From Ruminococcus flavefaciens (lineage in GTDB: Bacteria; Bacillota; Clostridia; Oscillospirales; Ruminococcaceae), in assembly GCF_900108555.1 (NCBI RefSeq), contig NZ_FNWV01000002.1, positions 127,359-191,358 of the forward strand: a DNA stretch of 64,000 nt, given 5' to 3'. The translations under genes and the position numbers were made by a program. A model generated the notes under the pieces. It was not told the DNA's origin and ran no database searches. It saw nothing but the letters and a program-made list of their open reading frames with translations. Shown piece after piece: positions 42,710 to 51,152 of this stretch. Position 1 is the first letter of the stretch; each line of letters starts with the position of its first letter.

Positions 42710-44041
42710 ATGGATACACCTTTGTATGACTTTCTTGTGAAGTACGCTTCGTCGGGGACTCTTCGCGCTCATATGCCGGGGCACAAGGGAAAAGCTCCCG
42801 TAAAGGAGCTTGAGGAGCTGTATTCACTTGATATAACCGAGATAAAAGGAGCTGACAGCCTTTTTGAGGCTGAGGGAATAATCGCCGAGAGCGAGAGAAA
42901 TACCGCAAAGCTGTACGGAAGTGAGGCTACTGCTTTTTCGGCAGGGGGCTCGACTCTGTGCATACAGGCTATGCTGGCTATAATGAAAACCGAGGGACGG
43001 AGAGTTATCGCCGCAAGGAACGTTCATCGCGCTTTCCTCAACGCGGCTGCGCTTTTAGGACTTGATGTAACGTGGATAATGCCGCAGTACAGCGGCGGTA
43101 TACTTTCGGGTGAGCTTGCTGTTTCCGATGTGGAGAGGGAGCTTTCAGCAAGCCGTGAGCCTGCCTGCCTTTACGTAACATCTCCCGATTATACAGGCAG
43201 GACTGCCGATATTGCTGCACTTGCGGAGCTTTGTCACCGTTACGGAGCAAAGCTTCTCGTGGATAATGCTCACGGTGCGCATCTTGCCTTTTTCGAGAAA
43301 AACCTTCACCCCATAGCTCTCGGAGCTGACCTGTGCTGCGACTCTGCACATAAGATGCTTCCTGCACTGACAGGAGCAGCGTTTCTGCACACTTCATGCA
43401 GTGAATATGCGCCTTTGCTGAAACAGGCGATGAGCTTTTTCGGCTCTACAAGTCCGTCTTATCTTATCATGGCTTCTCTTGACCTGTGCAATCGTTACAT
43501 TGCTGACAGCATACGTGATGATATCGCAGCGGCTCTGCCGCAGATAATCGCGCTCCGCGAGAGCTTCGGCGGAAGGCTTATATTCGCGGAGGGAGAGCCT
43601 TTTCACATAACTGTGAAAGCCGCTGAAAGCGGCTATGACGGTACAGAGCTTGCGGAGCTTCTTCGCGGTGAGGGCGTTGAATGTGAATATGCCGATAGTG
43701 AGCTTGTGGTGCTTCTCATGTCGCCTTTTTCTTCCGACCTTGACTTTGTGCGGCTTCGTGCCGCTCTTGAGAGCGCGGTGGCGGGAGCTTCACGGAAAGA
43801 CTGCGCAAGACCGATAGTAAAGCCGAAGCTCCCGCGAAAGGTTCTCGCCATACGTGAAGCCGCATTCGCTCCGTCTGAGGAGATACCCGTAGATGAGGCT
43901 GAGGGGCGCATCTGCGCGTCGGTGAAAGTACCCTGTCCCCCTGCGATACCCATAGCTGCAAGCGGAGAGATAATAGACAGGGATTGTATAGAGCTTTTTA
44001 AAGCTTATGGGATAAATACAGTGCTTGCAGTGAAAAAATAG
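42710..44041 (+). CDS. Orn/Lys/Arg decarboxylase-family PLP enzyme
   Basis: A 443-residue fold type I PLP enzyme of the short, Gram-positive Orn/Lys/Arg decarboxylase kind (SpeA/YaaO/Cad type). Motifs: HMPGHKGK near the N-terminus, TSPDYTGRTADI, VDNAHGAHLAF (Asp that binds the PLP ring) and CCDSAHKMLPALTG with the Schiff-base Lys. It would make a polyamine precursor such as agmatine, cadaverine or putrescine; the substrate cannot be fixed. Eleven bases after the sigma-like gene, so it may share the SOS promoter, though an own promoter cannot be excluded. More GC-rich than its neighbours. Confidence 0.9.
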   Translation: MDTPLYDFLVKYASSGTLRAHMPGHKGKAPVKELEELYSLDITEIKGADSLFEAEGIIAESERNTAKLYGSEATAFSAGGSTLCIQAMLAIMKTEGRRVIAARNVHRAFLNAAALLGLDVTWIMPQYSGGILSGELAVSDVERELSASREPACLYVTSPDYTGRTADIAALAELCHRYGAKLLVDNAHGAHLAFFEKNLHPIALGADLCCDSAHKMLPALTGAAFLHTSCSEYAPLLKQAMSFFGSTSPSYLIMASLDLCNRYIADSIRDDIAAALPQIIALRESFGGRLIFAEGEPFHITVKAAESGYDGTELAELLRGEGVECEYADSELVVLLMSPFSSDLDFVRLRAALESAVAGASRKDCARPIVKPKLPRKVLAIREAAFAPSEEIPVDEAEGRICASVKVPCPPAIPIAASGEIIDRDCIELFKAYGINTVLAVKK

Positions 44042-44109
44042 GCAGAGCTATTGCAATTTTGAATGATATGTGTTAAAATGAGGTATATTATTTATGCGGA
44101 GGTGTCTGT

Positions 44110-44421
44110 ATGAGCGACATGAACGAAAAAGAACTCGATGAGCTTGAAGAAGAGGAAGCAGCAGAAAACTATATCACGCTCACCGATGATGACGGTAACG
44201 AGGTATCATTTGAGATAATCGGCACTGTTGAATATAAAGAGCATCTTTATGCGGTGCTTCTTCCTTTCGATGACGAGGACGATGAAGTAGTTATTCTTGA
44301 GGTTATCCCCGGTGAGACTCCCGAAGAGGACGACTTTGTATCAGTTGATGATGATAAACTTCTCGGAGAGGTATTCGAGGAATTCAAGAAAAACTACGAC
44401 GGCGAATACGAATTTGAGTAA
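44110..44421 (+). CDS. DUF1292 (YrzB-like) acidic protein
   Basis: A 103-residue very acidic protein of the DUF1292/YrzB family, of unknown function and widespread in Firmicutes. The family core is clear: ITLTDDDGNEVSFEIIG, EYKEHLYAVLLPFD and EVVILEVIPGE. The Asp/Glu-rich N-terminus and the tail (EEFKKNYDGEYEFE) extend it. GGAGG is before the ATG and a terminator follows, so it is probably a single-gene unit; the leader has a plausible -10 at 44084-44092 (GGTATATTA) only. Confidence 0.88.
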   Translation: MSDMNEKELDELEEEEAAENYITLTDDDGNEVSFEIIGTVEYKEHLYAVLLPFDDEDDEVVILEVIPGETPEEDDFVSVDDDKLLGEVFEEFKKNYDGEYEFE

Positions 44422-44458
44422 GCTTCATTTTGTCATTATTCTTTTATAGGTAAATAGG

Positions 44459-44487
44459 AAAGGACGGAGTAAATCCGTCCTTTTTTG
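44459..44487 (+). terminator. Terminator of the DUF1292 gene
   Basis: AAAGGACGGA (44459-44468), loop GTAAA, TCCGTCC (44474-44480), then six Ts. Confidence 0.9.
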
Positions 44488-44527
44488 TTTCTGATGAATG
44501 TTTTTATTGAGCGCACTATATAAAGTC

Positions 44528-44549
44528 GGGCTGATGTGGGCATCAGCCC
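44528..44549. repeat. Intergenic palindrome next to fbp
   Basis: GGGCTGATG (44528-44536), TGGG loop, CATCAGCCC (44541-44549); no T-run on either strand. Confidence 0.5.
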
Positions 44550-44559
44550 CTACAAAGGG

Positions 44560-46476
44560 CTATTTGATCGCACCTGCTTTATAGGCTTCAAGGAGCTGAC
44601 GCAGGTCGTTTATTTTGTCGACTATCTCCTCGCCCTTGTCGGTGTCGGAGATGTTAGCGCGTCTGTCAAGCTTCTCAACAAGGTGTATCGTAGGAGTATT
44701 TCCGCTTTCACCTGCCACAAAGGGCTTATGCTCGGCAAGATTGAGGCTGTGAGAGTCGTATATCAGCGTATAGCCTGCAATACCCGTGGTGGACTGGTAT
44801 GCCTTTGATATGCCGCCGTCTATGACGAAGAGCTTTCCGTTGGCTTTTACGGGGCTTTCTCCGTTCTTTATCTTTACGGGAACATGACCGTTGATGATAT
44901 GACCTTTCTCGGGATCAAGTCCGAATAATTCCAGAAGAGTCATGCATACCTCTGCACTTTCCGAGAAAGTATAGTAAGCATTGTAATTTTCGGTGTGAAG
45001 TGACTTGTCTGCAAGGAGTCCGCGCTCAAAGAATGCCATTTTGTCCTTTCCGTAGAGAGGGGACTTTGCTCCGCACCAGAGATACCACATATAATCACTG
45101 GCGAAGTCCTTATCCGCACCGCTGCCGAAATATGCCTGATTTACCAGTTCTCCAAGCTTGTCAAGGAGTGCCTTGCCCGAGTACTTCTGACCGCTTATAT
45201 TTACGCTTTGGAGCTCACCGTTTTCGTCCATAGGTATACAGCCGTGGAACAGGAGATTGTTGTTGCAGGTCTTGTACATAGCGCCCTTTGCGTAAATGAA
45301 GCGGATATGACGCTGTAATTTCTCACTGTGGCGGAAGGAAGCTCCGAGGACTTTCATAAGCTCTGCTTCGCCCTCTGAGAGTTCAAGAGGAGACTCAGGG
45401 TCAACAGTAGGGAAGCTCTTGTCGAGAAGCTCGTGTACCTTTCCGTTTATGGTAACAGTGCCGTTTCTGAAATCAGTTCTGCCGAAGATATCACGCTCCT
45501 GCATTTCCCATTCGGGGTGCTTGGCAATGAGCTGACCTTCAAGCTTCATTTGTATAACGGTTATAGCCTTGTGCATTTTTGCTGCAAGGTCAAGGTCAAC
45601 GGGGTCGTAGATATTGTCATCGAGAGTGCTTGGAGTATAGCGTTTGCAGTCGTCATGTGCGTAGGTCTCGCCTGCGAATACGGCAAGTGCTCGGAGATTG
45701 AGTCCGTAGCCGTCCTCAAGCACATCGAAGTTGTTATATCGCATGGCTATGCGGATAACATTTGCGATAAGTGCGGGATTGCCTGCTGCTGCGCCCATCC
45801 ATGAGATATCGTGGTTGCCCCACTGTATGTCAACATCGTGCATCTTCATAAGCTCGTCGAGGATAATGTCAGCTCGAGGGCCTCTGTCGAAGATATCACC
45901 TATGATATGGAGCTTGTCTATGCATACGGACTGTATGAGCCTGCAAAGGGAGATTATGAAAGTCTCGGCAATGCCTGTGCTGATGATAGCACTGATTATC
46001 TCATCGTAATAGTAGTCCTTGTTTACATCGTCGGTAACGTTGAGAAGCTCGTCAAGTATGTACACCATATCGCTGGGTATGCGCTTTCTGATACGTGAAC
46101 GTGTATACTTTGCGGAAACAGCTTCGCATACAAGTATGAGCCTGTAGATACTGAGTCTTTTCCATTCGTCGGACATCTCGCCGCTGTTGGTAAGACGTGA
46201 TATCTCCTTTTCGGGATAGTATATAAGCTCAGCAAGCTGCTCGCGGTCACGGGCAGAAACGGTCTTGCCGAGTACAAGGTCTATCTTTATCTTTATCATG
46301 CCTGAAGCACTTCTCAGCATATGCAGGAAAGCTTCGTATTCGCCGTGCATATCGCTGAAAAAGTATTCCGTACCCTTTGGGAGACTGCGTATAGCCGACA
46401 GGTTTATTATCTCACTGGCAGCACTTTCGATAGTGGGGTACTCCTTTGCAAGAAGTCTGAGATATTTTATATCCAT
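44560..46476 (-). CDS. fbp: Fructose-1,6-bisphosphatase class III
   Basis: Gluconeogenic enzyme taking fructose-1,6-bisphosphate to fructose-6-phosphate. The 638-residue length and sequence fit the Firmicute class III form: YFFSDMHGEYEAFLHML, the metallophosphatase motifs IIGDIFDRGPRADII and IQWGNHDISWMG, then NGHVPVKIKNGE and FVIDGGISKAYQ. GGGAGGG lies before the ATG. It follows fruK by 13 bases. Together the pair would take fructose-1-phosphate to the bisphosphate and then to fructose-6-phosphate. Confidence 0.96.
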   Translation of the reverse strand: MDIKYLRLLAKEYPTIESAASEIINLSAIRSLPKGTEYFFSDMHGEYEAFLHMLRSASGMIKIKIDLVLGKTVSARDREQLAELIYYPEKEISRLTNSGEMSDEWKRLSIYRLILVCEAVSAKYTRSRIRKRIPSDMVYILDELLNVTDDVNKDYYYDEIISAIISTGIAETFIISLCRLIQSVCIDKLHIIGDIFDRGPRADIILDELMKMHDVDIQWGNHDISWMGAAAGNPALIANVIRIAMRYNNFDVLEDGYGLNLRALAVFAGETYAHDDCKRYTPSTLDDNIYDPVDLDLAAKMHKAITVIQMKLEGQLIAKHPEWEMQERDIFGRTDFRNGTVTINGKVHELLDKSFPTVDPESPLELSEGEAELMKVLGASFRHSEKLQRHIRFIYAKGAMYKTCNNNLLFHGCIPMDENGELQSVNISGQKYSGKALLDKLGELVNQAYFGSGADKDFASDYMWYLWCGAKSPLYGKDKMAFFERGLLADKSLHTENYNAYYTFSESAEVCMTLLELFGLDPEKGHIINGHVPVKIKNGESPVKANGKLFVIDGGISKAYQSTTGIAGYTLIYDSHSLNLAEHKPFVAGESGNTPTIHLVEKLDRRANISDTDKGEEIVDKINDLRQLLEAYKAGAIK

Positions 46477-46489
46477 AGATGCCCTCCCT

Positions 46490-47389
46490 TCAAAGCTGTT
46501 CCATAAGCTTGTCTATGAGTTCTTTCTTTGCAAGTCCGTCGGAGAAAGCTGTTGCACCTCCGCAGGCTGTGCCGAGTTTAAGTGCATAGTCGTAATTTTC
46601 ACCGTCAAAGCCTGCGATAAAGCCTGCAAGCATTGAGTCGCCTGCGCCTACGGAGTTCTTTACTGTACCTGAGCAGGCTCCGCATTTATAGAGCTTTCCT
46701 CTCTCGTCAAGAAGTACAGCTCCTTTTTCAGCCATTGATACGAGCACATTTCCTGCACCCATAGCCTGAAGCTTTACGGCGTGTTCGACTATCTCGTCGT
46801 AAGTTGTGATATTTACGCCGAATATCTCGCTGAGCTCGAAATTGTTGGGCTTTATAAGGAAAGGACGGTATTTGAGTATGCTTGTGAGAAGTCCCTTTGC
46901 TGTGTCGGCAACTACTCTTATATCACGGTCGGAAAGCTTTGAAAGTATCCTTTCGTATATGTCATCGGGGAGACTGTTGGGGATACTTCCTGCAAGTACA
47001 AGAGTATCGCCGTCTTTTATTTCGTCAAGCTTGTCCATTAACTGGTCTATGTATTCGCTGTCGATATGGGGACCTTGTCCGTTTATCTCAGTCTCTTCAT
47101 CGGCTTTAAGCTTGACGTTTATACGGGAATTGCCGCTTTTCAGTTTTACGAAATCGGCGTCTATGCCCATTCCCTTTACGCCCTGCTCTATAGCTTCGCC
47201 GGTAAAGCCTGCTATAAATCCAAGAGCCTTGCTCTTTACGCCAAGCTCGGCAAGTACAGCAGAAACGTTTATACCCTTGCCGCCGAAGAATATCTCCTCA
47301 GACTCGGAACGGTTGACACAGCCCGTCTGTATTCGGTCGGTGTGCAATACGTAGTCTATTGCCGGATTAAATGTGACCGTGTATATCAT
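46490..47389 (-). CDS. fruK: 1-phosphofructokinase
   Basis: A 299-residue PfkB-family sugar kinase. Motifs: TFNPAIDYVL at the start, FGGKGINVSAVL (sugar binding), LAGSIPNSLP, PNNFELSEIFG and the catalytic NSVGAGDSMLAGF with its Asp base. This subfamily phosphorylates fructose-1-phosphate, or tagatose-6-phosphate in the LacC group; FruK is favoured by the NPAIDYV start and the fbp neighbour, but no fructose PTS gene is present here. It is preceded by a leader with a terminator and alternative pairings, so it is probably regulated by attenuation. Confidence 0.88.
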   Translation of the reverse strand: MIYTVTFNPAIDYVLHTDRIQTGCVNRSESEEIFFGGKGINVSAVLAELGVKSKALGFIAGFTGEAIEQGVKGMGIDADFVKLKSGNSRINVKLKADEETEINGQGPHIDSEYIDQLMDKLDEIKDGDTLVLAGSIPNSLPDDIYERILSKLSDRDIRVVADTAKGLLTSILKYRPFLIKPNNFELSEIFGVNITTYDEIVEHAVKLQAMGAGNVLVSMAEKGAVLLDERGKLYKCGACSGTVKNSVGAGDSMLAGFIAGFDGENYDYALKLGTACGGATAFSDGLAKKELIDKLMEQL

Positions 47390-47427
47390 TTATAAGACTC
47401 CTTTTTAATTTCAGATCTGTGTTCAGA

Positions 47428-47463
47428 TTAAAAAGAAAAAGCGTTTACCAATGGTAAACGCTT
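47428..47463 (-). terminator. Terminator inside the fruK leader
   Basis: Minus strand AAGCGTTTACC (47463-47453), loop ATT, GGTAAACGCTT (47449-47439), then TTTCTTTTT. It sits about 40 bases before the fruK start, after its promoter, so it must be bypassed for fruK to be read. Confidence 0.8.
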
Positions 47464-47466
47464 CTT

Positions 47467-47489
47467 TGGTGCGAGTAATGGGACTTGAA
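47467..47489 (-). other. tRNA-Leu 3' end remnant
   Basis: On the minus strand the 23 bases 47489-47467 begin TTCAAGTCCC and end CTCGCACCA, the T-loop, 3' T-stem, acceptor and CCA of a leucine tRNA. The 5' acceptor (GCGAGTA), D-arm and anticodon are absent upstream, so this is not a gene. Such 3' fragments are left as att sites when elements integrate into tRNA genes. Confidence 0.55.
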
Positions 47490-47579
47490 AGTATTAGCTT
47501 ATATGCTGTGATCGTCTTGTGGTCAGAAAGCAGAAGATAAGCTGTATCAGGTAAAATCTCATTTACGTTTACCTGAAAT

Positions 47580-47608
47580 ATTATATCATATTCTTATAAT
47601 TTTGTCTA
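47580..47608 (-). promoter_or_regulatory. fruK-fbp promoter
   Basis: Minus strand TAGACA (47608-47603), 17 bases, TATAAT (47585-47580). Confidence 0.7.
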
Positions 47609-47774
47609 CTGCTTTCGGAATTAAAGAAAAGGCGGACTTTTACTGACTGTAAGCGCATGAAGCGAACTGCTGCGGTTTACAAAGCGCGTTCGTTATATTC
47701 CTCACCGAGAGACTTACAATGTTTGATTTGCTAAGCGCAACGTTTTTGAAAAATGAAAACATTTTGTGCTGCGC

Positions 47775-47803
47775 TTGATTTTTTCATAAAATAAGAGTAT
47801 AAT
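47775..47803 (+). promoter_or_regulatory. Promoter of the polysaccharide locus
   Basis: TTGATT (47775-47780), 17 bases, TATAAT (47798-47803), about 50 bases before the ATG at 47852. The arms AAGCGCA (from 47734) and TGCGCTT (to 47776) just upstream can form a stem. Confidence 0.7.
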
Positions 47804-47851
47804 ATAATAATAGTTTTGATATAAATGAATAAAAAATTTAGGAGAAATTGT

Positions 47852-49240
47852 ATGGAAGAAATAAAAAATAAAGTATCTGATATTCTTGAAAAAATCACAT
47901 CCGAAAGATTTTTTTATTACTACATAATATCTGTAATGCTTGCTCTCCCTATCACGGAGATCTTTGACGAGTTTCACTCACAAGCTTTTGCAAGTCAGCC
48001 GATAATTGTCGAAATGGCAGGATATTTTGGAATATTTGCATTTATCACACACTTTCTCAGACATCAGAAAATAAAATACTATTTGTCCGATCTGCTTTAT
48101 TTCCTGTTGTTTATATTTGCACTTTTATCAGCCGTTTTTTCTATAAATAAACAGGAAACATGGCATGGATTCAACTATGATGAATGGCTGTTCAATTTTG
48201 TGGGATATTTTAGTCTTATGCTTGCGGGCACTATGATACAGAGCAAACAGCTGAGGAAAAATATTCTCAGTGTATTTGTAATAGTTACTATTATCCAATC
48301 AATTGTGGCGGCTTTGCAGACAGTCGGCATCTATATTGTTGAAGCTTATTTTGATACTACTACTACTATGGAAAACAAAATAACATATGGTCTTATTCAG
48401 AACTTCAACTGGTATGCTGGTCTCAGTGTTCTTCTTTTCGCTTGTACTTCGGGCGTGTTCCTATACACAAATAATAAGGCTGTAAGAAATATAACTTATG
48501 CAGTATCTATGCTGAGTTTTTATACATTGTTATCGGCAAATTCAAGGCTTGCCTGGGTAGGCGTTGCAGCGTATCTGGTTTTCCTGTTTGTTTCAATAGC
48601 TGTAATGAAATTTAAAGATCTTGATAAGGAAAAGCATAAGAGTATAATAAAAAGATTTTCACTTCTTATCATAGGAATGTGTGCTGTACTGGCATTTGCT
48701 ATATTGGTATGCGGAAGAGTCGTAAACAAGATCGCTCAGATAAGCGCAGAGATATCAAATGCCAAAAAAGATAATGATGTAAAAGATCTTGGTTCTCACA
48801 GAATACATATCTGGAAATATGGTCTGAAATCCGTTCCAGATCACTGGGCTTTCGGTATTGGTCTTGATAATTATAAGGACGTATTCTTAACAAGTCCCGA
48901 TTATGATCCTAAAATGTTCGTTCAGGCAAAGGGACATAACGAGTATATCCATTATCTCGTAACACAGGGCGTTTTTCAGTTGATTACCTATTTAACGCTC
49001 CTCGTTTATACAGCTGTTACAGGTATAAGAAATGTTATACATAACGAGGACAAAGAGGAAAGATTTATAACATGGATATTCCTCGGAATGTTCTTTGGAT
49101 ATATCGCACAGGCAATGTTCAACAGCAGTATTGTAAATGTTGTGCCGTATTTCTGGATAACTATAGGTATGTGTCTTACACATAAAAATCAGCGCTGTTT
49201 TGGATATTCCAAGCAAAAAAAGGAAAAAGGTATATCCTGA
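47852..49240 (+). CDS. O-antigen ligase/polymerase-like membrane protein
   Basis: A 462-residue protein with about ten to twelve membrane helices and the Wzy_C/WaaL domain: NSRLAWVGVAAYLVFLF in the middle, then a long outside loop with HRIHIWKYGLKSVPDHWAFG and GHNEYIHYLVTQGVFQL, whose His/Glu residues are typical of the family. It would join polysaccharide repeat units or attach them to an acceptor on the outer face of the membrane. ATG at 47852 with AGGAGAA before it; the upstream in-frame ATG at 47825 has no site. First gene of the locus. Confidence 0.88.
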   Translation: MEEIKNKVSDILEKITSERFFYYYIISVMLALPITEIFDEFHSQAFASQPIIVEMAGYFGIFAFITHFLRHQKIKYYLSDLLYFLLFIFALLSAVFSINKQETWHGFNYDEWLFNFVGYFSLMLAGTMIQSKQLRKNILSVFVIVTIIQSIVAALQTVGIYIVEAYFDTTTTMENKITYGLIQNFNWYAGLSVLLFACTSGVFLYTNNKAVRNITYAVSMLSFYTLLSANSRLAWVGVAAYLVFLFVSIAVMKFKDLDKEKHKSIIKRFSLLIIGMCAVLAFAILVCGRVVNKIAQISAEISNAKKDNDVKDLGSHRIHIWKYGLKSVPDHWAFGIGLDNYKDVFLTSPDYDPKMFVQAKGHNEYIHYLVTQGVFQLITYLTLLVYTAVTGIRNVIHNEDKEERFITWIFLGMFFGYIAQAMFNSSIVNVVPYFWITIGMCLTHKNQRCFGYSKQKKEKGIS

Positions 49241-49280
49241 GATATACAGACATTTATAGAAGGGTGTGAGCTTTCAGACT

Positions 49281-49976
49281 ATGATGAAGGATAAAAAAGC
49301 AGTTGTCGTAATTGCAGCGCATAAAGCATATAAAATGCCGCATGATGCTATGTATCTGCCTGTTCACGTAGGAGCTGAGGGCAAGGATACGGATCTGGGG
49401 TATACAAAAGATAATACAGGTGAAAACATCTCGGGAAAGAATTCGTCATACTGTGAACTTACGGGGCTTTACTGGGCATGGAAGAACCTTGATAGTGCAT
49501 ATATCGGCTTAGCGCATTACAGAAGGCATTTTTCACTTTCCAAAAAGTCGCGTGAGCCATTTGACAATGTTCTTAAATATTCGGAACTGGAGCCGATGCT
49601 GAATAAATATAAGGTATTTATACCTAAAAAGCGAAAATACTACATCGAAACACTTTATTCCCATTATGCACATACCCATTATGCGTCTCATCTTGATGAA
49701 ACACGTAAGATACTCAGGAATTTTTATCCTGAGTATCTTAATAATTTTGATGCCGTAATGAAAAGACGCTGGGGATATATGTTCAACATGATGATAATGG
49801 AGAAGAAACTGGTCGATGACTATTGTACATGGCTCTTTAATATCCTTTTTGAACTTGAAAAACGTGTCAGCAAGGAAAACGAAAATCTGTCTGCTTTTCA
49901 GGGACGCTTTTACGGAAGAGTAAGCGAGCTGCTGTTCAATGTATGGCTTGAGCAGAAGATACTTGAAAAAAGATAA
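49281..49976 (+). CDS. DUF4422 glycosyltransferase, C-terminus cut by a frameshift
   Basis: A 231-residue transferase of the DUF4422 type, with VVVIAAHKAYKMP at the start, YCELTGLYWAWKN, IGLAHYRRHF and HYASHLDETRKIL; such proteins add sugars in capsule and LPS synthesis. It stops at 49976 right after a run of six As. With one more A the frame runs on for about 40 codons (KELDYVYMEKINWKRKAV, then SFLKAKFGHKKYEGSF) and ends in a TAA that abuts the next gene's ATG at 50096. The extension looks like the usual end of the family, so the gene is frameshifted or uses slippage. The start is not certain (GTG 49266, ATG 49281 or 49284). Confidence 0.8.
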   Translation: MMKDKKAVVVIAAHKAYKMPHDAMYLPVHVGAEGKDTDLGYTKDNTGENISGKNSSYCELTGLYWAWKNLDSAYIGLAHYRRHFSLSKKSREPFDNVLKYSELEPMLNKYKVFIPKKRKYYIETLYSHYAHTHYASHLDETRKILRNFYPEYLNNFDAVMKRRWGYMFNMMIMEKKLVDDYCTWLFNILFELEKRVSKENENLSAFQGRFYGRVSELLFNVWLEQKILEKR

Positions 49977-50095
49977 GAAGATCGGAGATAAAAGAACTGG
50001 ATTATGTCTATATGGAAAAGATAAATTGGAAACGCAAAGCAGTTTCTTTTCTGAAAGCAAAATTCGGACACAAAAAGTATGAGGGGAGTTTTTAA

Positions 50096-50992
50096 ATGAA
50101 AAGAACTGCTGCAATTGTAGTTACATATAATCGAAAAGAATTATTGAAAGAAAATATAGAAAAACTTCTTGCGCAGTCATTCAAAAGCCGCTTGGATATT
50201 ATTATTATCGACAATGCAAGTACAGACGGTACTAAGGAGTATGTAGGCTCTTTCATTGATAAGAAAGAAATAAAATATATCAATACAGGAGAAAATCTTG
50301 GCGGCGCAGGCGGTTTCCATTACGGTATTAAGTATGCAGTGGAAAACAATTATGATTTCGTTTGGGTCATGGATGACGATTGCATGCCTAAAGAAAAGGC
50401 TTTGGAAGAGTTTTATCGATGGGATAAAAAGCTAAACGGGAAATATGGCTTTTTATCCAGCAAAGTTTTGTGGAAAGATGGCAGTATTTGTACTATGAAT
50501 GTGCAGAAAGAGACCAAATGGAAACGCTTGAAGAACTTCGACAGAATTAGGCAGATACAATATGCATCATTTGTTTCGTTATTTCTTAAATCCGAAACAG
50601 TCAGAAAAGTTGGTCTCCCATATAAGGATTTTTTTATCTGGGCAGACGACTGGGAATATACCCGAAGAATATCCAAACGAGAGAAGTGCTATTTTATTCC
50701 GTCAAGCATAGCAGATCACTTTAGCGGAAGTAATGTCGGAGCTGATATAATAACATCTCCCAAAGACCGCATAGATCGTTTCAACTATATGTACCGCAAT
50801 GATGTGGTGCTTTACAGACAGGACGGAATAGAAGGAAGGATTTACCTCGGAATAAGGAACATGGTTCATAGGCTCAGGATCATATTAAAAGCCAAGGATA
50901 AAAAGAGAAAATTTGAAATAATCAGAAAAGGAACTAAGGAAGGTAAGAAGTTCTTTCCTGAGATCGAATATCCAAATTTGAAAAGGGACTGA
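50096..50992 (+). CDS. Family 2 glycosyltransferase
   Basis: A 298-residue GT-A fold enzyme. N-terminal VVTYNRKELLKENIEKLL, IIIDNASTDGTKEYV, and the DXD-type VWVMDDDCMP; a later FIWADDWEYTRRI supplies the acceptor-side acidic residues. This matches rhamnosyl/galactofuranosyl-type GT2 enzymes (GlfT-like), which use an activated sugar to extend a lipid-linked repeat unit. Starts directly after the out-of-frame end of the DUF4422 gene; GGGGAG lies before it. Ends 4 bases before a truncated glycosyltransferase. Confidence 0.9.
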   Translation: MKRTAAIVVTYNRKELLKENIEKLLAQSFKSRLDIIIIDNASTDGTKEYVGSFIDKKEIKYINTGENLGGAGGFHYGIKYAVENNYDFVWVMDDDCMPKEKALEEFYRWDKKLNGKYGFLSSKVLWKDGSICTMNVQKETKWKRLKNFDRIRQIQYASFVSLFLKSETVRKVGLPYKDFFIWADDWEYTRRISKREKCYFIPSSIADHFSGSNVGADIITSPKDRIDRFNYMYRNDVVLYRQDGIEGRIYLGIRNMVHRLRIILKAKDKKRKFEIIRKGTKEGKKFFPEIEYPNLKRD

Positions 50993-50996
50993 AAAA

Positions 50997-51152
50997 ATGA
51001 GAATACTCGAGATAACGGGTGAGCCGATATTACATGGCGGTCAGGAAATATACATTCATAATGTTCTTTGCGGTTTAAAGGATAATGATCTGCAAATAGA
51101 TGTACTGACTCCGCGTAACGAAGACTACGGTCGGCGGAGATATAGACCTTAA
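50997..51152 (+). pseudogene. Truncated family 4 glycosyltransferase
   Basis: Only the first 51 codons of a GT4-type transferase remain: MRILEITGEPILHGGQEIYI and VDVLTPR-like QIDVLTPRNED, then the frame leaves the family and stops at TAA (51150-51152). The opening Gly-Gly loop and first two strands of the N-terminal Rossmann fold are present, but nothing of the nucleotide-binding domain. The break near 51,130-51,150 coincides with a shift to more AT-rich sequence. Confidence 0.75.

Larger units (their letters stand above)
47390..47574 (-). promoter_or_regulatory. fruK leader with alternative RNA pairings
   Basis: From the likely transcription start (about 47574) the leader first forms CAGGTAAA (47575-47568) / TTTACCTG (47555-47548), then ATAAGCT/AGCTTAT arms (47543-47537 and 47502-47496), then the terminator. 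The first segment GGTAAACG (47573-47566) is also the exact complement of CGTTTACC (47460-47453), the 5' arm of the terminator. That gives two exclusive states, the mark of an attenuator. The trigger is unknown. Confidence 0.55.

Noticed and set aside
47467..47574. Complete tRNA-Leu gene in the fruK leader
   Set aside because: Only the 3' 23 bases match; there is no 5' acceptor strand, D-arm or anticodon arm.
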